Shown in pieces: positions 9,573-16,867 of a stretch of DNA of 64,000 nucleotides (position 1 is the stretch's first letter; every line of letters begins with the position of its first letter). The stretch comes from Kribbella sindirgiensis. Lineage in GTDB: Bacteria; Actinomycetota; Actinomycetes; Propionibacteriales; Kribbellaceae. Below the pieces are notes generated by a model, which saw only the letters and a program-made list of their open reading frames with translations, did no database searches and was not told the DNA's origin. The DNA lies in the NCBI RefSeq assembly GCF_004331435.1, contig NZ_SJKA01000002.1:124001-188000 (forward strand), in the 5' to 3' direction. A program made the position numbers and the translations under genes.

Positions 9573-9631
9573 TTCACATCACCTGTTGACGGATGTGAAT
9601 CACCGAAATAATCTGTGAAACCATGTTCACA
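9573..9631. promoter_or_regulatory. Double operator-like dyads between DeoR gene and aldolase
   Basis: There are two inverted repeats built from the same half-site. TTCACATC at 9573-9580 pairs with GATGTGAA at 9592-9599, and TGTGAA at 9614-9619 pairs with TTCACA at 9626-9631, which surrounds the aldolase ATG at 9623. Shared TTCACA half-sites next to a divergent DeoR gene suggest that the repressor binds both, the second blocking the start region. Confidence 0.7.
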
Positions 9632-10264
9632 AAGTTGCAACGACTTCAGGCCATCGCCGACACAGGCGTGGTCCTGATCGTCCGGCTCGACGACGCCGAG
9701 GAGGCCTACCAGGTCGCCACGGCGGCGATCGCGGGCGGCATCCGGGCGCTGGAGATCACCTACTCCGTCCCGAACGCCCTGCGGATCATCGAGCGGCTCG
9801 CCTCCGAGCACCCCGACGTCGTCGTCGGCGCGGGCACCGTGCTGGACGCGCAGGCGGCGTACGCCGCGATCCAGGCCGGCGCGCAACTCCTGGTCAGCCC
9901 GAACCTCAGCCCCGAGATGCTCGCGGTCGCCAACCGCTACCAGGCGGTCTCGATCAGCGGCGCGTTCACCCCGACCGAGATCGTCAACTCGGCCGAGGCC
10001 GGCGCGGACCTGGTCAAGCTGTTCCCGGCCGAGGTCCTTGGACCCCAGTACGTGAAATCGGTGCTGGCCCCGCTCGGCCACATCCCGGTCGCGCCGACCG
10101 GCGGGGTCACGCCGGAGAACGTCGGCGAATGGTTCGCCGCCGGTGTCTCCGCGGTCGGCGTCGGCAGCTTCGTGACCAAGGCCGAGCACGCGCCGGGCGA
10201 CTACGAACCGGTGGCGATCGCCGCCAAAACCTTCCTCGCCGCCGTCGACCAGGCGCGCACGTAA
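9623..10264 (+). CDS. KDPG/KDPGal-type aldolase
   Basis: A 213-residue class I aldolase of the KDPG (2-dehydro-3-deoxy-phosphogluconate/galactonate) family, cleaving the phosphorylated keto-deoxy sugar acid to pyruvate and glyceraldehyde 3-phosphate. The Schiff-base lysine is K132 in LVKLFPAE and the catalytic glutamate E44 in ALEITYS. The GAGTVLD and GGVTPENV phosphate-site motifs are present. The ATG sits inside an operator-like dyad. It heads a cluster with an MFS transporter and a kinase, so this is probably a sugar-acid catabolic unit, distinct from the second aldolase at 27.5 kb. Confidence 0.92.
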   Translation: MFTKLQRLQAIADTGVVLIVRLDDAEEAYQVATAAIAGGIRALEITYSVPNALRIIERLASEHPDVVVGAGTVLDAQAAYAAIQAGAQLLVSPNLSPEMLAVANRYQAVSISGAFTPTEIVNSAEAGADLVKLFPAEVLGPQYVKSVLAPLGHIPVAPTGGVTPENVGEWFAAGVSAVGVGSFVTKAEHAPGDYEPVAIAAKTFLAAVDQART

Positions 10265-10276
10265 ACCCACTTCGTT

Positions 10277-10320
10277 GCGTCCGAAGAAGTGGCGAGACAT
10301 CCCTCCAGTTCTTCGGACGC
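10277..10320. repeat. 12-bp perfect inverted repeat between aldolase and transporter
   Basis: GCGTCCGAAGAA at 10277-10288 is mirrored by TTCTTCGGACGC at 10309-10320 with a 20-base spacer. There is no T-run. Located between the aldolase stop and the MFS gene, it could be a weak terminator/attenuator, a processing hairpin, or an operator giving the transporter its own control. Confidence 0.5.
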
Positions 10321-10350
10321 TAGCGGACACCCCTCCCTAGGAGCACCGCC

Positions 10351-11637
10351 ATGCTGGACTCAACTCAAGGCGCAGTCGCACCGACGGCTGCTCGGACCGG
10401 ACCGACCCGCGTGCGGTGGTTCTTCATCGGCCTGCTGGTCATCGGCGGCGTCGTCAACTACCTCGACCGGGGCACGCTCGGCGTCGCGAACACGACGATC
10501 GCCGCGGATCTCGGCCTGAACACGATCGAGATGGGCGTGCTGCTGTCGGCGTTCGCCTGGCCGTACGCGATCGCCAACCTGCCGGCCGGATACCTGGTGG
10601 ACCGGTTCGGCGCGAAGGCGATGTACGCGTGGGCCGCGGGCCTGTGGTCGGTGATCACGATCATCACCGGCTTCGCGCGCAGCTTCTCCTTCCTGTACGC
10701 CGCCCGCGTGGCCCTCGGGATCGCGGAGTCGCCGTTCTTCACCTCCGGCCTCAAGGTCTCCCAGCGCTGGTTCCACAAGGACGAGCGGTCGCTGCCGCTG
10801 TCGCTGATCAACACCGGATCGCAGATCGCCAACGCGATCGCACCGCCGCTGCTGACGTTCCTGATGCTGACGATGAGCTGGCAGGGCATGTTCGTGGTGG
10901 TCGGCGCCTTCGGCCTGATCGTGGTGGCGGTCTGGATGAAGCTGTACCGCAACCCGACGGCCGCCGAGGAGGCCGCGATCAAGGGCCTCGGCGAGGAGGC
11001 CGCCGCCGAACGGCAGGCCGCGAAGGGCTCCTGGGGTTCGCTGCTCAAGCAACGCAACACCTGGTTCATGGTGATCGGTGCCTTCGGCATCTTCTACACC
11101 GTCTGGGTCTACCTGACCTGGCTGCCCGGCTACCTGCACACCAGCCGCGGGTTCAGCCTGACCAAGACGGGCTGGATCGGCGCACTCCCGTTTCTGTGCG
11201 GCATCGTCGGCGTCCTGACCGGCGGGCTGATCTCCGCGTGGGCGATCAAGCGCGGCGCCCGGACGCTCACGGCGCGGAAGATCCCGATCGTCGGCGGCGC
11301 GGTGCTCGCCGCGGCCGCGGTCCTGCCGGTCGCGTTCGTGCAGAGCGACGTACTGAGCATCACGCTGCTGTGCGTCGGGTACTTCGCGGCGCAGATCCCG
11401 ATCGGCGTGATCTGGACCCTGGCGTCGGACCTGGCGAAGCCCGCGCAGGTCGCGTCGCTGGGCGCCATCCAGAACTTCGGCGGCTTCCTCGGCGCGGCGC
11501 TCGCCCCGACCGTCACCGGCTTCATTCTCGATGCCACCGGCAACAACTACAGCCTGGTCTTCATCGTCGGCGGCGCACTGCTGCTGGTGGGCGCGACGTC
11601 GTACGGTGTGTTCGTGAAGGAACGTCGTGACTCCTAG
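10351..11637 (+). CDS. MFS transporter, ACS (sugar-acid/anion:cation symporter) type
   Basis: A 428-residue major facilitator with 12 predicted membrane helices in two bundles separated by a charged loop (residues about 190-225). The first-helix motif NYLDRGTLGVAN and the loop 2-3 motif GYLVDRFGAK are typical of the ACS family, which carries hexuronates, galactonate, glucarate and similar acids by proton symport. The ATG is preceded by AGGAG. Its place between an aldolase for keto-deoxy sugar-acid phosphates and a P-loop kinase supports sugar-acid import. The stop overlaps the kinase start by 11 bases. Confidence 0.92.
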   Translation: MLDSTQGAVAPTAARTGPTRVRWFFIGLLVIGGVVNYLDRGTLGVANTTIAADLGLNTIEMGVLLSAFAWPYAIANLPAGYLVDRFGAKAMYAWAAGLWSVITIITGFARSFSFLYAARVALGIAESPFFTSGLKVSQRWFHKDERSLPLSLINTGSQIANAIAPPLLTFLMLTMSWQGMFVVVGAFGLIVVAVWMKLYRNPTAAEEAAIKGLGEEAAAERQAAKGSWGSLLKQRNTWFMVIGAFGIFYTVWVYLTWLPGYLHTSRGFSLTKTGWIGALPFLCGIVGVLTGGLISAWAIKRGARTLTARKIPIVGGAVLAAAAVLPVAFVQSDVLSITLLCVGYFAAQIPIGVIWTLASDLAKPAQVASLGAIQNFGGFLGAALAPTVTGFILDATGNNYSLVFIVGGALLLVGATSYGVFVKERRDS

Positions 11638-12196
11638 GGTCTTCTTCGTGATCGGGCCGGCCGGCTCCGGGAAATCCACCGTGAGCCGGCAGCTGGCCCG
11701 GCGGTACGCCGCGACGTATCTGGACAAGGACACCGTGGCGACGTCCTTCACCGAGCTGCTGCTCGAGCAGAACGGTTCGGACAAGAACGACCGGGACCAC
11801 AACGCGTTCTACCAGGCGGCGATCCTGCCGCTGGAGTACGCGACACTGCTCCGGCTCTGCGCCGACAACCTCGACGTCGGGTGTTCCGTCGTACTGGATG
11901 CTCCGTTCGGCCGGTTCTTCGGCGATCGTGAGTACCTGCTGAAGGCGACCACCGGGTGGCCGGAGGCGCAGCTCATTGTCGTTCACGTCACCGCAGAAGG
12001 CCCGGTCGTCCAAGACCGGGTCGCGCGCCGTGGCTATGCCCGGGACACCTGGAAACTCGCGCACTGGGACGAGTTCTGGACCGGTGCGCAGACATCGTGC
12101 GACTGGGAGGGCGCCCTTCACATCCTCCTCGACAACTCCGCCGGCACGCTGGACCTGTCTGGTTTCGACGCGGCGCTCGCTGACCTGATGACCTAG
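11627..12196 (+). CDS. P-loop kinase (AAA_33 / gluconate-kinase-like)
   Basis: A 189-residue P-loop protein with Walker A GPAGSGKST at residues 9-17 and a single core domain of the size of gluconate and shikimate kinases. DKDTV near residue 33 fits the acidic substrate/Mg position of gluconate-kinase-like enzymes. The GTG start overlaps the MFS gene by 11 bases, so it is translationally coupled. It probably phosphorylates the sugar acid handled by this cluster, but family assignment is not certain. Its TAG stop (12194-12196) is formed by the CTAG boundary of the adjacent MITE-like element, so the original C-terminus may have been different. Confidence 0.8.
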   Translation: MTPRVFFVIGPAGSGKSTVSRQLARRYAATYLDKDTVATSFTELLLEQNGSDKNDRDHNAFYQAAILPLEYATLLRLCADNLDVGCSVVLDAPFGRFFGDREYLLKATTGWPEAQLIVVHVTAEGPVVQDRVARRGYARDTWKLAHWDEFWTGAQTSCDWEGALHILLDNSAGTLDLSGFDAALADLMT

Positions 12197-12360
12197 TGTC
12201 CTGAGTCGGAAGTTCGGCGAGAGATTTCGGTGGTCAGGTGCGTGCATCGGGGTGCTTGGTCAGTGGCCTCGATGCGGAGCATCGTGGGCGCTGGGCAAGT
12301 GCCGCGAGGTGCGTGCCTGGGCGCCGAAAGCGCCGTCGAACTTCCGACTCAGGACACTAG
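12193..12360. mobile_element. MITE-like element with 24-bp perfect terminal inverted repeats
   Basis: The 24 bases at 12193-12216 are the exact reverse complement of 12337-12360; the core is TGTCCTGAGTCGGAAGTTCG. Both ends carry CTAG, so the target duplication is TA (IS630/Tc1-like) or CTAG (IS5-like). The interior is about 120 bases with no gene, holding a small hairpin (CGATGC/GCATCG near 12269-12283) and two copies of GGTGCGTGC. It is therefore a non-autonomous element. It lies between two convergent genes and supplies the TAG stop of both. Confidence 0.85.
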
Positions 12361-13031
12361 TGGGTGGTGCCGCCGGCGACGATCTGCTCGGCGATCACCC
12401 GGAGCTTCACGTTTCCGTCCTGGGACAGCCTGGTGAGGAAGGCGAAGGCGCGGTCGTCGGTGAGCTGGTAGCGCTCCATGACGATTCCGACCGCGTTGCC
12501 GATCAGGCCCCGGGTGCGCACGGCCTCCTGCAGGTTGTGGATCTCCCGGGCGTAATCGATCGCCGTCGCGGCCTGGTGCTGGAAGAGCCGGCCGATCGCA
12601 CCGAGATCGCTGAACGCACCGGGCTCGCGGGCATACAGGTTCAGTGCCCCCCGCGACTTCGAAGCCTCGAAGAGCCGGATGCCGGCCTGGGCCTCGATAC
12701 CGGCGGCAACTGCTGTCACGGCGTAGCGCGGGAAGCGCGGATCGTCGTTCAGGTACGGCGACACGACGTGGACGGCATCGGCCGCGGCGTCGTAGCACGG
12801 TCCTTCCCGTAGCTCGTACTGCGCGGCATCGACGCCCCAGAGCAGCTCGTCGGTCGGCGCCACCGTTTCCAGGCGACCGTCGAAGTGCAGCACTGTCATG
12901 CTCGCGTAATCCACCTCCGGCAGCACCTCGACCGCCGCCGCAGTGATGCGCGCGAGCGTATGGTCGAGGTCACCGGGTGTGAGCGCCTTCGACAGGCGCT
13001 CTGCCTGCTCCAGCAACCGTTGCGTGTCCAT
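12357..13031 (-). CDS. GAF-ANTAR regulator
   Basis: A 224-residue protein. Residues about 10-150 are a GAF sensor domain. Residues about 165-215 are an ANTAR RNA-binding domain with NLQEAVRTRGLIGNAVGIVM, the conserved alanine/aromatic helix pattern and the FAFLTRLSQD segment. ANTAR proteins bind paired RNA hairpins and antiterminate transcription. The ATG at 13031 starts at MDTQRLLEQAE; an in-frame GTG at 13055 would add 8 residues. It is divergent from the GH20 hexosaminidase. The stop codon lies in the end of the MITE-like element. Confidence 0.9.
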   Translation of the reverse strand: MDTQRLLEQAERLSKALTPGDLDHTLARITAAAVEVLPEVDYASMTVLHFDGRLETVAPTDELLWGVDAAQYELREGPCYDAAADAVHVVSPYLNDDPRFPRYAVTAVAAGIEAQAGIRLFEASKSRGALNLYAREPGAFSDLGAIGRLFQHQAATAIDYAREIHNLQEAVRTRGLIGNAVGIVMERYQLTDDRAFAFLTRLSQDGNVKLRVIAEQIVAGGTTH

Positions 13032-13115
13032 CTGCGCCCGGTACCCATTGCGCACACGTCCGATGCCGCCGCGAATGACCTGGTGGTCCGCCCGGGTGTG
13101 CCGCAGAATCGTCGG

Positions 13116-14702
13116 ATGACGCTTCCCGTGATCCCCTCACCAGCGACCGCGACCGCCCTCGACGGCACGTTCACGCTGACATCCGCGTCGGGTGTTGTCC
13201 ACTCGGCGGAGCTTGCGGGTCCCGTCGCCCGCTTCGTCGAGGATGTAAGGCTCGACTCCGGCCTCACGCTGACAGGTGACTCCGGCATCACGGTGGAGCT
13301 CAGGCCGGTGGCCGACGTACCGCCGGCCGGTGGTCTGCGCGCCGACGGATCCGAGGTCGACGAACGCCACGGCCTGGAGGTTTCGCCGACCGGGGTGCGG
13401 GTCTGGGGCGCGACGCCGGAGGCAGTCCACCGAGGGCTGACCTCTCTTCGGCAGCTCGTCTCGGCACATCTGCAGGACGGTGCGGCTGTGCTGCCTGCTG
13501 CTCGGATCGTCGACGGGCCTCGGTTTGCGTGGCGTGGGCTGTCGCTCGATGTCGTGCGAACGTTCCACACGCCGGACGAGGTACGGCGTGTGATCGACAT
13601 GCTCGCGTTGTACAAGCTCAACGTGCTGCACCTGCATCTCACGGACGACCAGGGGTGGCGGGTCGAGGTGCCGTCGCGGCCCGCGTTGACCGACGTCGCT
13701 GCGAAGGGTGCCCTCGGCGATCGTCCGGGCGGGTACTACAGCCGGGACGAGCTGGCCGAGCTCGTCGCGTATGCGGCTGAGCGGTACGTGACCGTCGTAC
13801 CCGAGATCGACATCCCGGGGCACACGTCGGCGGTATTCACGGCGTACCCCGAACTGGCCCCGGCCGAGCTCCGCACGATCGAGCTGGGCAACGGTACGTC
13901 GATCCCGCTGAGCGCTCTCGAGCCGGGTCGCCCCGAGACGTGGACGTTCGTCGACGACGTGCTGGACGCGGTCATCCCGCAGTTCCCGCAGAGCGCGTAC
14001 GTACACATCGGCGGCGACGAGACCTGGGGGATGTCGGACGAGGACCACGTGACGTTCGTCGAGAAGGCGGCCGGGCTCGTCCGGGATCGCGGGAAGAAGG
14101 TGGTCGGCTGGCAGGAGATCGCGCGCGCGACACTCGGTTCCGAGGACGTCGTGCAGTTCTGGCTGGACCTCGACATCGACAAGATGGGCGAGAACCCGGA
14201 TGCGCCGACGCCGCCGGAGGAACTGCTGCCGGTGCTGGCCGACGCGCTGCGCAAGGCGAAGTACGACGCTCCGAAAGCCCTCGAGCAGGGCGCGAAGCTG
14301 ATCGTCTCGCCGGTGACCTGGCTGTACTTCGACCGCCCGCACGCCGACACGTCCACCGACGCCGAGCAGGAACAGGCCCGAGTGCGTCTCGGCCTGGAGT
14401 TCTACGGTGCCGCGTCGATCGAGCACGGCGTCTCGTGGGACCCGGTGGACAGCCTGCCCGGCATCGAGAGCGCCGACCAGATCGCCGGCGTCGAGGCCGC
14501 GATCTGGTGCGAGACCATCACCGGCCCCGAGGACCTCGAACTTCTGCTCCTCCCCCGCCTCCCCGGCGCCGCCGAGAAAGCGTGGTCCCACCAGACCGAC
14601 ACCCACTGGCCCGAGTACGCCAGCCGCCTCGCCCAACAATCCCCCACGTGGCGCAACCGCACCTGGACCTGGCTCCACTCAGCCGAGGTGCCCTGGACGT
14701 GA
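13116..14702 (+). CDS. GH20 beta-N-acetylhexosaminidase
   Basis: A 528-residue family 20 glycosidase that removes terminal GlcNAc or GalNAc by substrate-assisted catalysis. The Asp-Glu catalytic pair is in HIGGDETWG (residues about 300-308). Residues about 1-130 are the GH20b N-terminal domain, followed by the barrel beginning at FAWRGLSLDVVRTFH. No signal peptide is visible with the ATG at 13116, so it appears cytoplasmic. No clear ribosome binding site precedes this ATG, so it may be leaderless or start elsewhere. It is convergent with the GH27 gene and separated from it by a hairpin. Confidence 0.93.
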   Translation: MTLPVIPSPATATALDGTFTLTSASGVVHSAELAGPVARFVEDVRLDSGLTLTGDSGITVELRPVADVPPAGGLRADGSEVDERHGLEVSPTGVRVWGATPEAVHRGLTSLRQLVSAHLQDGAAVLPAARIVDGPRFAWRGLSLDVVRTFHTPDEVRRVIDMLALYKLNVLHLHLTDDQGWRVEVPSRPALTDVAAKGALGDRPGGYYSRDELAELVAYAAERYVTVVPEIDIPGHTSAVFTAYPELAPAELRTIELGNGTSIPLSALEPGRPETWTFVDDVLDAVIPQFPQSAYVHIGGDETWGMSDEDHVTFVEKAAGLVRDRGKKVVGWQEIARATLGSEDVVQFWLDLDIDKMGENPDAPTPPEELLPVLADALRKAKYDAPKALEQGAKLIVSPVTWLYFDRPHADTSTDAEQEQARVRLGLEFYGAASIEHGVSWDPVDSLPGIESADQIAGVEAAIWCETITGPEDLELLLLPRLPGAAEKAWSHQTDTHWPEYASRLAQQSPTWRNRTWTWLHSAEVPWT

Positions 14703-14705
14703 CCG

Positions 14706-14766
14706 CACTTTGAGCACCCACCAACCGTTTTTCGCCTCGCTGGATGGTTGACGGGTGCTCAAAGTG
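14706..14766. terminator. Bidirectional terminator-like hairpin
   Basis: CACTTTGAGCACCC at 14706-14719 pairs perfectly with GGGTGCTCAAAGTG at 14753-14766, and CAACC/GGTTG extends the stem inwards. It lies between the convergent GH20 and GH27 genes. A T-run (GTTTTT) is inside the loop rather than after the stem, so it is not a textbook intrinsic terminator. Confidence 0.7.
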
Positions 14767-14775
14767 GGTTGCGGC

Positions 14776-16839
14776 TCAGCAGGTTGCGGTGGGTGCGGCC
14801 CAGTCGGCGCGGTCGTTGTAGCCGCCGTCGCCGGCGTCGCCGACGAGGAGGTCGAGGACGCGTACGCCGGTCAGGTCGACATCGAACTGCTTCGGGGTGA
14901 AGCGGTCGACGGTGCCGCTGTCGAACAGGACCTTGCCGTCGCCGACGACCTGGAACGTCGATGTACCGCCGTCCGGACCGACGTTCCCGACCACGTCGTC
15001 GATGCCGACGGTGCCGGTCAGCCGCGCGCACGACTTGCCGAGGTAGTACCGGATCAGCGACGGGGACGCGACCCCGATCCCGGTGGAGTACGTCGTACCG
15101 GTGAGCTTGATCGGGTTGCCGCCGCCGACGCTCTCGTCGATCGTCGGCGACATCCAGCCGCTGGTCGCCGTGATCCACTGATGATGCGACAACGGCACCG
15201 TCCCGCTCGGTGGTTCGGGCGCGACGACCACCGGGGACAGCACGGTCGTCTGCTTCTGTACGCCGTACCCGATCGCCTGGTACGTCGTCGTCGCGGTCAG
15301 GCTCGCAGTGCCGGGCGGGGCACCGGCAGGGAGCTTCACGGTGAACGCGAACGTGGCTTGCCGGCCGCCTTCGATGAGAGTAGGTGCCTTCGACAACGAC
15401 TTCGCTGTCCAACCGGTGCCACCGGCAACCGTCACTGCCGGGGTGAACACCGGCAGCAACCCATCGTTGCGGACGGCAACCTGCACGGTGAGCTCGTCAC
15501 CACCGGCCACCACCGGCGCCGCACCCTCGGGCTGGGCATCCGTCCCGACCTTCGTCACCTGCGGGATCCCCGCTGTCACATGCGGTACGCCGGGAATTCC
15601 ACGGGCCGGCGCGACGCGGAACAACGCCGTACCGTGGGCCGGAACCGCCGCGCTGATCACCCCACCGCTCTCGGTCACCTTGTTGCTCCAGGCGTTCTTG
15701 AGCGTGAATCGATCGCCACTCAGTCCGACCGCCGACGCGGTGGTGGTGAGCGTCTTCGCGCTGTCGCCCCGGTTGAGCAGTACGACCGCGCGGCTGCCGT
15801 CGGCGAGCCGCTTGACCCACGTCTCCGTCGTACCGGCCGAGCCGACGCGGACCGCCTGGACCGCGGCCTTGTCCTGGTTGATCGCAAGCACGTCCGGATC
15901 GGTCAGCATCCCGATCGTGGTCGCGCTGAGCTTACGGATATCGCTGCCGACGACCAGCGGTGCGGCGGCGACCGCCCACAGCGTGAGCTGCGTACGGAAC
16001 TCCTCGTCGCTCATCCCGAGCTCGGGCGCCAGGTAGTCCGGGTCGCTGAACGCGCCCGGCTTCACGACCTCCGGGTGCCGTGCGTTCGCGTCGTAGTTCC
16101 GCAGTACGTCCTTGAACTTGATGTCGCCCTGGAACCCGACGTCGGTGTACGTACGCCACGACTGCGCAATTTCCGGCGCGTACGACCACGAGTTGATCGA
16201 CTGCTGGGACTCCGGGTAGTTGCCCCAGTCCGGCGACGTCACCGGGTTGCACAGGTTGAAGATCATCGGCCGGTGGCTGGCGTTGTTGCGCAGCGCCTGG
16301 GCGAACTCGGTGAAGACCGTCTTCGGGTCCAGGTTCGCCGCGATGCCGCACAGGTAGTCGACCTTGACCGCGTCGAACCCCCAGGCGGCGAACTGGTCCG
16401 CGTCGCGCTGGTAGTACCCGCCGCTCCCGAGACCGCACTTACCCGGGATGTACGGGCCGGCGTCGGTGTAGATGCCCGCCTTCAGGCCCTTGCTGTGGAT
16501 GTAGTCGACCAGCGGCTTCAGGCCGTTTGGGAACTTGGCCGGGTTCGGCACCAGGTCGCCGGCGTCGCTGCGGGATTGGTCTGCCTGCCAGCCGCCGTCC
16601 AGCCAGACGATGTCGTAGCCGGCCTTCGCGAGGCCGCGGCTCACCAGGGAGTCCGCGACCGACTTGATCGTGTCCTCGGTGAAGTCACCACCGAGTCCGT
16701 AGTAGGTGTTCCAGCCCAGATAGGGCGTCGGGCTGAGGACCGGAGCTGTGGCCTGAGCCGCCACAGCTCCGGTCGTGGTAGTGACCAAGCCGACAGCTAC
16801 AAGAGCCGCCGCGATCACCCCACCGAGGATTCGCCTCAT
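14776..16839 (-). CDS. Secreted GH27 alpha-galactosidase with NEW3 and NPCBM domains
   Basis: A 687-residue secreted enzyme with a Sec signal peptide at residues 1-28 (basic MRR, hydrophobic core, AVAA cut region). The GH27 barrel spans about 35-330: substrate motif DIVWLDGGW, nucleophile Asp in VKVDYLCG, acid/base Asp in AFSDPDYL. A beta-sandwich follows to about 410, then a NEW3-type domain (residues about 430-530) and a C-terminal NPCBM sugar-binding domain (about 540-687). It hydrolyses terminal alpha-galactosyl residues outside the cell. It is the last gene of the alpha-galactoside operon, 28 bases after GH36, so the operon has one external and one internal alpha-galactosidase. Confidence 0.93.
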   Translation of the reverse strand: MRRILGGVIAAALVAVGLVTTTTGAVAAQATAPVLSPTPYLGWNTYYGLGGDFTEDTIKSVADSLVSRGLAKAGYDIVWLDGGWQADQSRSDAGDLVPNPAKFPNGLKPLVDYIHSKGLKAGIYTDAGPYIPGKCGLGSGGYYQRDADQFAAWGFDAVKVDYLCGIAANLDPKTVFTEFAQALRNNASHRPMIFNLCNPVTSPDWGNYPESQQSINSWSYAPEIAQSWRTYTDVGFQGDIKFKDVLRNYDANARHPEVVKPGAFSDPDYLAPELGMSDEEFRTQLTLWAVAAAPLVVGSDIRKLSATTIGMLTDPDVLAINQDKAAVQAVRVGSAGTTETWVKRLADGSRAVVLLNRGDSAKTLTTTASAVGLSGDRFTLKNAWSNKVTESGGVISAAVPAHGTALFRVAPARGIPGVPHVTAGIPQVTKVGTDAQPEGAAPVVAGGDELTVQVAVRNDGLLPVFTPAVTVAGGTGWTAKSLSKAPTLIEGGRQATFAFTVKLPAGAPPGTASLTATTTYQAIGYGVQKQTTVLSPVVVAPEPPSGTVPLSHHQWITATSGWMSPTIDESVGGGNPIKLTGTTYSTGIGVASPSLIRYYLGKSCARLTGTVGIDDVVGNVGPDGGTSTFQVVGDGKVLFDSGTVDRFTPKQFDVDLTGVRVLDLLVGDAGDGGYNDRADWAAPTATC

Positions 16840-16867
16840 GTCATCTTCTTCCGTTGAGCGGAACGGG

